Shown in pieces: positions 16,733-24,656 of a stretch of DNA of 64,000 bases. The stretch is taken from the NCBI RefSeq assembly GCF_007994225.1, contig NZ_VLLL01000006.1, positions 1,426,001-1,490,000 on the forward strand, written 5' to 3'. Both the position numbers and the translations under genes were made by a program. The notes below the pieces were generated by a model that saw only the letters and a list, made by a program, of their open reading frames with translations, was not told where the DNA came from and ran no database searches. The stretch is from Stackebrandtia albiflava. Lineage in GTDB: Bacteria; Actinomycetota; Actinomycetes; Mycobacteriales; Micromonosporaceae. Within the stretch, counting starts at the first letter, position 1, and the number at the start of each line of letters is the position of its first letter.

Positions 16733-17826
16733 GAGGTTCCTCGTCGTCGTTCTCGGGTCGGGTGGTCGCGTGTGACGGGCATGGCGAGAGTGGTGAGATC
16801 GCCGCGGTCGGCGGAGCGGATCGTGGTGGGCTGGTCGTTTCTCCTCAGGTCGAGCATCACGTCGGGGCCGATCGCCGTGCTCACGGCGGGATGGAGCGTA
16901 GTCATCTCGAACCGGATACGGCGGGCCTCACCAGTCACGTCGGCGGGGAGCGCGATCGCGGGGTGTGCGTCGTTCGGGGCCAAGACGTTCACATGGCGAT
17001 CGGTGACGTGCAGTACGACGTGTTCATCGGGGTGTTCCTCCAGAACCCGCAACAGCCGGTCCTTCGAGACGGTCACGCGGGTGGTGACATCGTCCAGGGA
17101 CTCCCACATCGAACGGTGGTCGGGGAAATCCTCGGGAAGTGTCCGGCAGTGCCGGTCATTCCGTTCCGGCATGCGCAGCCGGATCCCGTGTGGCACCACT
17201 TCGATACGGACCAACGGACTGCGCCGGACCTCGCTGGCCGCTGTCCGGAGATCGTTCCCGTCGACCGTGCCCGCCCAGGTCTGCTCCGCTGGCCGCGCCG
17301 GCACCAGGGTCCGGGTGGAGAGCCGGTACCGGTCGGTCGCCGTCAGGACGACCGCCTCGTCACTCGCCTCGACGTGCACGGCGGCGAGCACCGCCATCCC
17401 CGGCTCGTACGTGGTCGCAGTCAGAACCTGCTCGACCGCACTCGCCAGCACGGGCCCCTTGAGCGTGGCGATCAGCAGGCCCGGCACATCGCCGCCGAGC
17501 GCGGACTTGATGACCGCCGCCTTCCGCCGCACCGCCGCCGCATCCGCTTCGATCCTGGCGACATGCGCGTCGAGCAGCCGTGCGGCCTCGTCCACGCCGG
17601 CGGCGAGAACGGCCTCGACCGTGGCGAGGGGCATGGAGATCTCGCGGAGCCGGCGCAGGGTGGTCGCCCGCTCCAGCTGGTTGGCGGCGTAGTAGCGGTA
17701 TCCCGTGACCGGGTCCACGTCGGCGGGGGACAGCAGTCCCGAGTCGGCGTAGAACCGCAACGCACTGGAGGTCAGGCCACTGCGCCGCGCGAAGACCCCG
17801 ATGGACATCAATTCCGAACCAGGCAC
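16729..17826 (-). CDS. MerR-family regulator fused to a DnaN (sliding clamp)-like domain
   Basis: The 365-residue protein starts with a MerR winged helix-turn-helix (SIGVFARRSGLTSSALRFYADSGLLSP, then VDPVTGYRYY and a dimerisation helix with ATLRRLREI). After residue about 120 the sequence changes to beta-clamp-like: EAVVLTATDRYRLSTRT matches the DnaN motif L-x-A-T-D-x-Y-R-L, followed by repeated strand-helix units. I read the C-terminal part as a two-domain sliding-clamp-like ligand or scaffold module. GTG 17826 is placed 6 nt after a -10 box with a 19-bp MerR-type spacer; ATG 17808 is the alternative. The usual MerR effector-binding cysteines are absent. It overlaps the TPR-like gene by 4 bp. 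Confidence 0.82.
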   Translation of the reverse strand: MPGSELMSIGVFARRSGLTSSALRFYADSGLLSPADVDPVTGYRYYAANQLERATTLRRLREISMPLATVEAVLAAGVDEAARLLDAHVARIEADAAAVRRKAAVIKSALGGDVPGLLIATLKGPVLASAVEQVLTATTYEPGMAVLAAVHVEASDEAVVLTATDRYRLSTRTLVPARPAEQTWAGTVDGNDLRTAASEVRRSPLVRIEVVPHGIRLRMPERNDRHCRTLPEDFPDHRSMWESLDDVTTRVTVSKDRLLRVLEEHPDEHVVLHVTDRHVNVLAPNDAHPAIALPADVTGEARRIRFEMTTLHPAVSTAIGPDVMLDLRRNDQPTTIRSADRGDLTTLAMPVTRDHPTRERRRGTS

Positions 17827-17832
17827 CCCACC

Positions 17833-17863
17833 ATCATCGAGCCTCAACCGACTTGAAGGTCAA
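17833..17863 (-). promoter_or_regulatory. MerR-type promoter with 19-bp spacer
   Basis: On the minus strand TTGACC (17863-17858), a 19-bp spacer and GATGAT (17838-17833) are followed 6 nt later by GTG 17826. The over-long 19-bp spacer is the hallmark of promoters activated by MerR proteins through DNA untwisting, which suggests autoregulation. Confidence 0.6.
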
Positions 17864-17865
17864 GT
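17851..17865. promoter_or_regulatory. MerR-type operator palindrome
   Basis: ACTTGA-AGG-TCAAGT is a perfect inverted repeat overlapping the -35 and the spacer of the MerR-fusion gene. Its symmetry and location fit autoregulatory binding by that protein. Confidence 0.6.
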
Positions 17866-18238
17866 GCGACGCGGATCACGGCTCACTGCCAAGCCGCATG
17901 GAACCCACACCGCTCTCCACGGACGGTCGGTCCCGGCACCGCCAGGGCTGCGCACCCCCGACATGTCGTGCGCCATCGACTTGAGCGGGTCACGGAGAGG
18001 CGTTCGGGATCGTGGAAGTCCGCCGAACATCTCCTCGAATACTGGTGTCATCCGTCCGGGCGGGTTCTCTCCTGCGCAGGCCCCGCCGTGTTCGGTGGCC
18101 GGTTCGGGGGACATGCGGCCACGGTGTCGGTGACCACGTGCAGACCCCTCCCGTCAGCAGTCGGCCGGGAGGAGCGGCGAGTGGACCGCACGTCATGGCG
18201 GTGGCCGACGAGTCAATCCGGCGGCCGGTGCGGCCACG
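17866..18238. other. Gene-free stretch between the MerR-fusion gene and the SRPBCC gene
   Basis: Short open frames occur on both strands (for example minus 17860-18051), but none has a ribosome-binding site or recognisable sequence. I see no repeat or structured element beyond the MerR operator at its left end. Confidence 0.4.
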
Positions 18239-18730
18239 TCAGCCCTTCGTCTCTCGGAGGTCCGTTCCGTGTTCGGCGAACGCCTTGAAGTCCCGCATGT
18301 GTTGCAGGGACTGTTTCCGGAAGGTGCCGGGCATCAGGCGACTGACCAGTCGCATCAGTAGGCCGTCGAACCGGTACTCGTTCTCACTCGTCCAGAGCGT
18401 CGTCTCCGGACCGGATTCGGTGAACCGCTCGCGAGCGGCGTTCCACATGCCACCGCCGACGATCTCACGCTCGAAGTGGACGACGGCGGCTTCCGGGATC
18501 CGGTCCAGGTCCGCCGGATCGAGGCGTGTGATCGTCTCGATGCACTCGAACTCCTTTCCGCCCATCTCCAAGACGACCCGAGACCTGGTGCCGACGCGCC
18601 CGTGCATCCCGTTCAGCGGTTCGTGCAGCACCACGCCCCGCAGCCACTTCGGTAGGTGCGCCGGATCCGCGAGCAGTTCGACCACTCGCTCCCGTGGCAG
18701 GGCGATCTCGATCGAGACGGTGTACTTCAT
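18239..18730 (-). CDS. SRPBCC-superfamily (START/Bet v1-like) protein
   Basis: This 163-residue protein has the SRPBCC layout: MKYTVSIEIALPRERVVELLADPAHLPKWLRGV is the typical strand 1, short helices and W at the cavity entrance. A central beta-sheet follows (TRSRVVLEMGGKEFECIETI; TTLWTSENEYRF), and a long C-terminal helix (FRKQSLQHMRDFKAFAEHG) closes the ligand pocket. Such proteins bind hydrophobic ligands or act as cyclases or polyketide-tailoring enzymes; the ligand is unknown. ATG 18730 has GGAGG 8 nt upstream, so an upstream in-frame ATG (18787) was rejected. It is divergent from a TetR-SDR operon. Confidence 0.85.
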   Translation of the reverse strand: MKYTVSIEIALPRERVVELLADPAHLPKWLRGVVLHEPLNGMHGRVGTRSRVVLEMGGKEFECIETITRLDPADLDRIPEAAVVHFEREIVGGGMWNAARERFTESGPETTLWTSENEYRFDGLLMRLVSRLMPGTFRKQSLQHMRDFKAFAEHGTDLRETKG

Positions 18731-18963
18731 CGCGGTTCCTCCAGGTTCACGACACCTGGCGTGCACGGCTGCACGCCGGATCATCACGTGACGCCGGTGC
18801 CCTCACCGGGCCCGATCCACGATCTCCGCCGATGCTATGTGCCGGGTACGACCGTCGTCGGCTCGACGGCGTCGTCGACCACTTCGCGGATCAGCTCGGT
18901 GTTGCAGTGGTGGGGTGCGACGTGTGAAGTGCTCCGCGCGAGCGGGACCCGGTTCACATCTGG

Positions 18964-18979
18964 TTATCCGTCCGGATAA
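18964..18979. promoter_or_regulatory. TetR-type operator, distal copy
   Basis: TTATCCG-tc-CGGATAA is a perfect palindrome. Its centre is 18 bp from the centre of the second copy, so both lie on nearly the same face of the helix. Confidence 0.7.
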
Positions 18980-18980
18980 T

Positions 18981-18998
18981 GTTATCCGCATGGATAAC
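18981..18998. promoter_or_regulatory. TetR-type operator, proximal copy
   Basis: GTTATCC-gcat-GGATAAC is a perfect palindrome sharing the TTATCC/GGATAA half-site with the distal copy. The pair is the most likely autoregulatory site of the TetR protein encoded at 19115. Confidence 0.7.
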
Positions 18999-19114
18999 GA
19001 AGACAAGAGTCGGTCCACCGCCTGGTCGTCGATCGCGTATCCCCGCCGGAGACGGCGCCCGGCCCTACTCACGCCGAGGGCCGGAACCGGCCCGGGTCCG
19101 GGGACGGTGAAGGC

Positions 19115-19741
19115 ATGACCGGTCGGGAGGCCGCGACCACGGCGCGCCGGGAGCAGATCATCCGCACCACCATCGCCCTGTTGGCCGAGCGTGGATACCA
19201 GGCCACCACCTTCGAGGCCATCTGCCGGGCGGCGGAGCTCAGCAGCAAACGGCTCATCACGTACCACTTCTCCAGTAAGGACGAACTGTTCGCCGCCGTG
19301 GCCGAACGGGTCGCCGCCGACAGCGAGACCCACGTGCAGGCGGCGATCGCCGGTGTGGACGATGCTCGCGAACTGCTCACCACCGTGATCCGGGCGAACG
19401 TCATGTTCATCGCCGACCACGCGCCGCAGATGGAGGCGCTTCGGCAGATCCTGCTCAACGGCGGCATGAGCGACTGGCGGCGGTACCACGTGGACTCGCA
19501 GGACCGCCTCGCCCGCCTGTTCGCCGAAGGGCAGGACGCCGGTGCGTTCCGTCGATGCGATCCACGGGTCATGGCGGCCGCGCTACGCGCCTCGATCGAC
19601 AGCACGGCCGCGCTCATCTCCGACGGCGTCGACCCCCGGCGCTGTGCCGACGAGTTGGTCACGCTCTTCGACCTCGGCACGAACCCACACCACGACCGCC
19701 GCACCGAGGACGCCCACCCGACGCGAAGGGAATCGCCATGA
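19115..19741 (+). CDS. TetR-family transcriptional regulator
   Basis: The 208-residue protein has an N-terminal TetR helix-turn-helix (REQIIRTTIALLAERGYQATTFEAICRAAELSSKRLITYHFSSKDELFAAV, residues about 12-62) and a helical ligand-binding C-terminal domain. It probably represses its own operon through the paired TTATCC palindromes about 120 bp upstream. Its stop overlaps the start of the SDR gene (ATGA), so the two proteins are made together. A classic layout is a repressor sensing the substrate of the enzyme it controls. The ligand is unknown. Confidence 0.93.
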   Translation: MTGREAATTARREQIIRTTIALLAERGYQATTFEAICRAAELSSKRLITYHFSSKDELFAAVAERVAADSETHVQAAIAGVDDARELLTTVIRANVMFIADHAPQMEALRQILLNGGMSDWRRYHVDSQDRLARLFAEGQDAGAFRRCDPRVMAAALRASIDSTAALISDGVDPRRCADELVTLFDLGTNPHHDRRTEDAHPTRRESP

Positions 19742-20523
19742 CAGATGAGACCGCCGGACGGACGTATGTGGTGACCGGTTCGGCGTCGGGGATCGGCGCC
19801 GCGACCGCCGCCATGCTCCGTGAACGCGGTGCCGAGGTCATCGGATGCGATCTCGACGACGCCGAGATCCACGCGGATCTCTCCACTCCCGACGGACGTC
19901 GTGCCCTCGTCGAGCACGTGAACGCGCATGGGCGTGTCGACGCCGTGCTCGCCGTCGCCGGAGGCGGGAGGACCGGACTCCTCGAAACCAACTACTTCGG
20001 AGCCGTCGCGACCCTGGAAGGGCTGCGTCCGTTGTTGGCGCGGAGCCGGGCACCCCGCGCGGTGGTCGTGTCGTCGACGTCCTCGCTGGCGCCCGCGGAC
20101 GAACGCGTGGTGCGGGCGTGTCTCGACGGTGACGAGGTCGCCGCCGTCGCGCTTCTCGACGCCGAACCGGCCATCGGTGGGGTGACCGGCGGCTACGGTA
20201 TCGCCAAGCGCGCCCTGAACCGCTGGGTACGAAGGACGGCTCCGACACCCGAATGGGCGGGAGCCGGTATCGCGCTCAACGTCGTCGCTCCCGGGGTCGT
20301 CGACACGCCCGCGGCGGCGTACATCTTCGCGGACGAAGACATACGCGCGGCTGTGGAGGCGTCGTCGCCCCAACCGTTCGGTGGATTCCCGGGGCGACCC
20401 GAGTGGATCGGTGAGCTGATCTGCTGGCTCGGCGGAGCGGGCAACCGATTCGTCACGGGCCAGGTGATCTTCGCGGACGGCGGCGCGGAGGCCGCATTGC
20501 TGGGTGATCTGCACTGGCGCTGA
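19738..20523 (+). CDS. Short-chain dehydrogenase/reductase (SDR)
   Basis: This 261-residue NAD(P)-dependent oxidoreductase shows the classical cofactor motif TGSASGIGAATAAML (T-G-x3-G-x-G), an acidic residue after strand 2 (GCDLDD), a variant of the NNAG motif (AVAGGG), active-site Ser in VVVSSTSSLA and YxxxK as YGIAK, with FVTGQVIFADGG at the C-terminus. The region between Ser and Tyr is longer than usual and substrate-specific, resembling 3-alpha-hydroxysteroid or carbonyl dehydrogenases; the substrate is not predictable. It is translationally coupled to the upstream tetR. AAGGGA lies 7 nt before its ATG. Confidence 0.92.
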   Translation: MTDETAGRTYVVTGSASGIGAATAAMLRERGAEVIGCDLDDAEIHADLSTPDGRRALVEHVNAHGRVDAVLAVAGGGRTGLLETNYFGAVATLEGLRPLLARSRAPRAVVVSSTSSLAPADERVVRACLDGDEVAAVALLDAEPAIGGVTGGYGIAKRALNRWVRRTAPTPEWAGAGIALNVVAPGVVDTPAAAYIFADEDIRAAVEASSPQPFGGFPGRPEWIGELICWLGGAGNRFVTGQVIFADGGAEAALLGDLHWR

Positions 20524-21023
20524 GTCATCGTGCACTCGTCGTGCCGTCCCGCCGTGAGTCGGACCGGTGTCGAGCGGCGGCGACGGCGGTGAGGTCGCGT
20601 CGGGCGGCGGCACGTCGCGGCATTCTGTCGCATGCCACCGGAGCGCCTCGAACCGTTCGGGGTGTCGGTGGCCGGTGCGACGGTCTCGGCGCGACCCGTC
20701 CATGTGGAACGACTGCCACCGGACCTGCGATGTGGCGGCATCGCGGGCCCCGGTGTTCGGTCGCGTGTGGTCGCGTCCTGCCGTACCTCGTCGGCCACAT
20801 CGAGTGATATGAGGCTGCACATCCCTCGCCGGTGTTGTCCCCGGATCGGGGGGTGTGGCGGGTCCGCCGCGGTTACGCTCTCTGCACCGACGGGCCGCGG
20901 TGCGGGGAGGAACGGAGACGTCGTGCTCTCGGCGCATGTCACGCCTGCGCCGGCGGCCCCGTGCGAGGCGCGGTGGGGAGGCGGGGTCGAGTCCGGACCC
21001 GAGTGACCCTCTGGGAGGCGACT
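20524..21023. other. 500-bp gene-free stretch upstream of the GAP-family gene
   Basis: No convincing gene is present. A long open frame reads from 20832 into the GAP-family gene, but its first 64 codons are Arg/Cys-rich and lack family homology. A 28-codon frame (GTG 20923 to TGA 21006, preceded by GGAG) could be a leader peptide. TACGCT at 20874-20879 is a possible -10. Confidence 0.4.
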
Positions 21024-21695
21024 GTGTGGGACGCGTTCGGTGCGATGCTTCCCTACGCCACCGGCCTGTTGGTCTCTCCCCTGCCGGTGGCGGCGGTCAT
21101 CATGCTCCTGGTCTCTGCCGGTGGCAGGCGCAAGGCCGCCGTCTTCGAAGTCACCTGGCTGGTCGTCTCCCTCGCCTTGCTACTGGTGACGGCCGTGATC
21201 GTCGGTAACGCCCCGGCTCGCCAGCGAGGCGCCACGCCGACCTGGGAATCGGTGGTGGCGATCGTCCTCGGCGTCATCATGCTCGTCATGGCGCTGATCA
21301 TCGCGGTGACCTGGCGCCGCCGGAGCGGGCCGACGACGCCTCCCCGCTGGATGCACGTCCTCGACGTCCTCTCGCCGCGGAAGACCGTCGGCCTGGCCGC
21401 GGTGCTGATCATCGCCAATCCCGTGAACCTCGGTATGCTCCTGGCCGCGGGCATCGAACTGGGGCAGTTCCGCCTCCGCGCCGGCGCCGAACTCGCCGCA
21501 GCCGCGCTGTTCGTCCTCACCGGATCGCTCACGATGCTCGCCCCGTGGTTGATCACCCTTGCGTCGGGACGCGACGCCGGCTTCCTGCCGAAGGCCCGCC
21601 GCTGGCTGCTCAGACACAACGACGCCCTCTCCTTCTGGATGACGTTCGGTTTCGGCATCCTCTTCCTGACCAAGGGCCTGCGGGCCCAGTTGTGA
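21024..21695 (+). CDS. GAP/Sap (sulfolipid-1-addressing protein) family membrane protein
   Basis: The 223-residue protein starts at GTG 21024, preceded by GGGAGG. It has about six membrane helices: the first carries GAMLPYATGLLVSPLPVAAVIMLL and a later one VLIIANPVNLGMLLAAG, which are hallmarks of the GAP family, related to LysE-type exporters. Mycobacterial members (Sap) move glycolipids or sulfolipids across the membrane; the substrate here is unknown. It ends 9 bp before the SulP gene, so the two probably form an operon. Longer upstream starts were rejected for lack of homology. Confidence 0.8.
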   Translation: MWDAFGAMLPYATGLLVSPLPVAAVIMLLVSAGGRRKAAVFEVTWLVVSLALLLVTAVIVGNAPARQRGATPTWESVVAIVLGVIMLVMALIIAVTWRRRSGPTTPPRWMHVLDVLSPRKTVGLAAVLIIANPVNLGMLLAAGIELGQFRLRAGAELAAAALFVLTGSLTMLAPWLITLASGRDAGFLPKARRWLLRHNDALSFWMTFGFGILFLTKGLRAQL

Positions 21696-21704
21696 GGGGC
21701 GTCC

Positions 21705-23357
21705 ATGCCGAACCCACTGCGGCACTATCGGTCCGCCTGGTTGCGCCCGGACCTCGTCGCGGGACTCACCGTGTGGGCCGTCCTCGTCCCCGAGTCGCTC
21801 GCTTACGCCGCCATCGCGGGCGTCCCGCCGGTGGTGGGCCTGTACGCGGCGGTTCCCGCGTTGGTCCTGTACGCGTTCTTCGGGTCCTCCCGGCACCTCG
21901 TCGTGGGTCCGATGGCCGCCACCGCGGCGTTGTCGGCGAGTATCGTCGCCGTCTACGCCGACGGGAGGGACTACGCTGTCGTCACCGTGGCGCTCGCCCT
22001 CGTCACCGGTGTCGTGGCGCTCGCCGCCGGGCTGCTGCGGCTCGGATTCCTCGCCGCGTTCATCTCCGAGCCGGTGCTGAAGGGCTTCATCCTCGGTATG
22101 GCGCTGACCATCATCGTCGGACAGGTTCCCAAGCTCCTAGGTGTCGAGAAGGCCGAGGGGAACTTCTTCGCGCAGGTGTGGGAGGTCCTCACGCGACTGG
22201 GTGACACGCACCTGTGGACGCTCGGGATCGGTGTGTCGTGCCTGGCCGTCGTGCTGGGCTTTCGGCGGTGGCTGCCTCTGGTGCCCGGTTCGCTGGTGGC
22301 GGTGGCGGTCGGCATCGTCGCCGTCGCCGCCCTGGGCCTGGACGAGCAGGGCGTCGCCGTCGTGGGGCACATCGACGCCGGCCTCCCCGCGCCGGGCCTG
22401 CCGGACGTCCCGGTCGCCACCCTGGTCGATCTCATCGGACCGGCCGTGGGGGTGATGCTCATCGGCTTCGCCGAAGGACTCGGCGCCGCGAAGACCTACG
22501 CCGACCGGAACGGATACCGGATCGTGCCCGACCGCGAACTCATCGGGCTCGGCGCCGCGAACCTGGGGGCCGGGCTCACCTCCGGCATGGTCGTCAACGG
22601 CAGCCTGTCCAAGACGGCCGTCAACGGCGGCGCGGGCGCACGCACCCAGCTCTCCGGACTGACCGTCGCCGTGCTCACGGTCGTCACCCTGCTGTTCCTG
22701 ACCGGACTGTTCGCGCGGCTGCCCGAGGCCGCGCTCGCGGCGATCGTCATCGCCGCCCTCATCGAACTGGTCGACTTCCGGCTGTTCGCGCGGTACTGGA
22801 GGGCGTCGCTCGCGCCACGCGGCACGCCCGCATCCCTCGCCGCCCGGCCCGACTTCACCGCAGCGGTCGCCGCCATGCTCGGCGTCCTGATCTTCGACAC
22901 CCTCCCCGGGCTGGTCATCGGGATGGCGCTCTCGTTGCTGCTGCTCGTCTACCGTTCGTCCCGGCCGCGCCTGACACCGCTGGGCCGCACCGACGACGGC
23001 CGATGGGTCGACCGGACCCGCCACGAGGGCGCCGAACCGGTCGAGGGTGTCGCGGTGGTCCGCTGCGACGGCAGCCTGTACTTCGCCAACGCCGACTACG
23101 TGCGCGCCGCGCTGCTGACCGCCGCGGCGGGTCGGCGGGCCCTGGTCCTCGACGGCGAGTCCATGCCCGCCGTCGACCTCTCGGGTGCGGAGATGCTCAC
23201 CGATCTCGACCGTCGCCTGGCAGGTGACGGCGTCGACTTCTATCTCGCCCACGACATCGGACAGGTGCGGGACATCCTGCGCCGTACCGACAGCGACCTG
23301 GAACGGGTCTACCCCACGGTCGAGGCGGCCGTCCGGGCCGCCGAGGAGTCCCGCTGA
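21705..23357 (+). CDS. SulP-family anion permease with STAS domain
   Basis: This 550-residue transporter belongs to the SLC26/SulP family (sulfate, bicarbonate, dicarboxylates or chloride). Visible are the N-terminal signature DLVAGLTVWAVLVPESLAYAAIAGVPPVVGLY, the conserved GSSRHLVVGPMAATAAL, the segment NLGAGLTSGMVVNGSLSKTAVN, and a cytoplasmic STAS domain from about residue 440 (VAVVRCDGSLYFANADYV ... LVLDGESMPAVDLSGAEML). The anion is not determined by sequence. GAGGGG lies 6 nt upstream of the ATG. It follows the GAP-family gene in the same operon. Confidence 0.92.
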   Translation: MPNPLRHYRSAWLRPDLVAGLTVWAVLVPESLAYAAIAGVPPVVGLYAAVPALVLYAFFGSSRHLVVGPMAATAALSASIVAVYADGRDYAVVTVALALVTGVVALAAGLLRLGFLAAFISEPVLKGFILGMALTIIVGQVPKLLGVEKAEGNFFAQVWEVLTRLGDTHLWTLGIGVSCLAVVLGFRRWLPLVPGSLVAVAVGIVAVAALGLDEQGVAVVGHIDAGLPAPGLPDVPVATLVDLIGPAVGVMLIGFAEGLGAAKTYADRNGYRIVPDRELIGLGAANLGAGLTSGMVVNGSLSKTAVNGGAGARTQLSGLTVAVLTVVTLLFLTGLFARLPEAALAAIVIAALIELVDFRLFARYWRASLAPRGTPASLAARPDFTAAVAAMLGVLIFDTLPGLVIGMALSLLLLVYRSSRPRLTPLGRTDDGRWVDRTRHEGAEPVEGVAVVRCDGSLYFANADYVRAALLTAAAGRRALVLDGESMPAVDLSGAEMLTDLDRRLAGDGVDFYLAHDIGQVRDILRRTDSDLERVYPTVEAAVRAAEESR

Positions 23358-23613
23358 GCGTTTCCGGCGGGTACGCGGCGCCCGGTGGAACCCCGATCGG
23401 GTCGTGGCGGCCCTTGCGCCGGTCCGGCACACCGTCGATGGGCGAGAGCTCGGCGCCCCTGTGGCCGGTCGTCCTCCCCGTTACTTCCGGGGCGCCGGTG
23501 GCGGCGTCGGTCTCGCGGCATCGCGTTCGGGCGCCGGATTCGATACCGTGACATGGATTCCGCCGTTCAGTCCCTCCGAGCGGAGACGACCGGCGGCGGT
23601 GCCCGGGAGTGCG

Positions 23614-24565
23614 ATGAGTTACCTGATGGACGCCGTCGACGTGGGCGGCGAACTCCACGACGAGCGTGTCGTCCCGATCCCGCCGACCCCGACGGAGGTC
23701 GCCGAGTTCGGCGACGCCGCGCAGGCGCGTTACGTGCTGGTGGGCGACGGCCGTGACCTCGTCACCGTCTACGGCCGTGACACCGACGGCTCCTGGGCGG
23801 TGATCGCCGCCGACGTCGACGAGGAGACCGCCGAGGAGGTGCGCCTGTGGTTCGACGTCACGCGGCATCACCCGCCGCCGGCGAACGGCGACACCGGTGG
23901 CCGACCCGACCACCCCCTGGACGGTTTCGCCACCCCGGAGGACGAACGGCTGCCCGCGGAACGGGCCGTCGAGGTCGTCGTGGACCGGATCCGGACCCGG
24001 CGACTGGACTACCCGGTGCACGGGCTGGTGGCGGATCGCTTCGACGCGGGCTGGAGCGTCTACGCGCCGGTGGAGGTCGACGAGAGCGATGGTGGAGTGG
24101 GTCGGCTATTCGGCCAGCCGGGTCGCCCAGAGGCGATTCCTGTTCCCCACCTTCTACGACAACCGCTGGACCTTCGACGTCGGCCGGTATCCCTATCACG
24201 GCGGAGAGAAGGTCGCGGTGTCCTTCTCCAAGGGCGGTCGCCACGCGGAGCAGCCGGAGGGCTGGACGTTCCTGGTGGACCTGTCCCGGCGGTACCTGGA
24301 ACCCCGATTGCGCGACGAGCTACTGGCCCGAGTCCATCGTGGTGAGACGGTCACGGTCGGCGGCAGCGTGGAGATGAACCGGGACGGCATTTCGTGTGTG
24401 AAACCGCGTTTCTCGTTGCCGTGGAACGCCGTCAGCCCGCCGACACTCCAGAACGGACTGATCGTGATCGCCAGGAGGGGTGTCGCCGCCCCACTCGTCA
24501 CGGTGCCTCTCGGTCACCCCAACGCGGTGTTGATACCCGACCTGTACGCCGCACTCGCGCGGTGA
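23614..24565 (+). pseudogene. Hypothetical gene split by a frameshift near 24085-24095
   Basis: Two frames look genuine in succession. From ATG 23614 (GGGAG upstream) the first encodes about 160 plausible residues ending YAPVEVDESD and including AERAVEVVVDRIRTRRLDYPVHGLV, which recalls YrhB/Imm35-like folds. After that the same frame turns Arg/Pro-rich. The +1 frame then encodes credible protein from MVEWVGYSASRVAQRRFLFP through WTFDVGRYPYHGGEKVAVSF to a stop at 24565. The simplest reading is one 317-codon gene disrupted by an indel, natural or sequencing-derived. Alternatively the second part is a separate gene from ATG 24089 (158 residues). No function is known. Confidence 0.55.
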
Positions 24566-24586
24566 CGGCCGCCGTCGTCGCGTGTA

Positions 24587-24623
24587 ACCCGGCCACCGCA
24601 GGGGAAAGGAGGTGTGGCCGGGT
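24587..24623. terminator. Bidirectional hairpin terminator between convergent genes
   Basis: A perfect 10-bp stem (ACCCGGCCAC/GTGGCCGGGT) with a 17-nt loop lies between the plus-strand split gene and the minus-strand SARP gene. Confidence 0.65.
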
Positions 24624-24656
24624 CGGAGCGTGAGTCATCCGGCCACGGTCGATCCT

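Larger units (their letters stand above)
18731..19114. other. Divergent regulatory region, SRPBCC gene versus tetR-SDR operon
   Basis: These 384 bases carry two palindromic operators (18964-18998) overlapping a GATAAT hexamer (18975-18980) that could be the -10 of the plus-strand operon. A TAGCAT on the minus strand (18837-18832) may serve the SRPBCC gene. A 42-codon frame (ATG 18990 to TGA 19118) lies between operator and tetR and overlaps the tetR start as ATGA; it may be an uncharacterised coupled leader or simply 5' UTR. Confidence 0.5.

Noticed and set aside
17860-18051. Small minus-strand gene beginning MTPVFEEMFGG
   Set aside because: No ribosome-binding site or promoter, and the translation runs through the MerR operator into non-protein-like sequence.
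20985-21005. Possible tRNA T-arm-like remnant (GGGGTCGAGTCCGGACCC) as att site
   Set aside because: Only the T-loop-like core resembles the tRNA 3' end; it is not a duplication of the tRNA-Leu end.
20832-21023. Long N-terminal extension of the GAP-family gene
   Set aside because: The 64 added codons are Cys/Arg-rich and unlike the membrane helix that begins after GTG 21024, which has a good ribosome-binding site.
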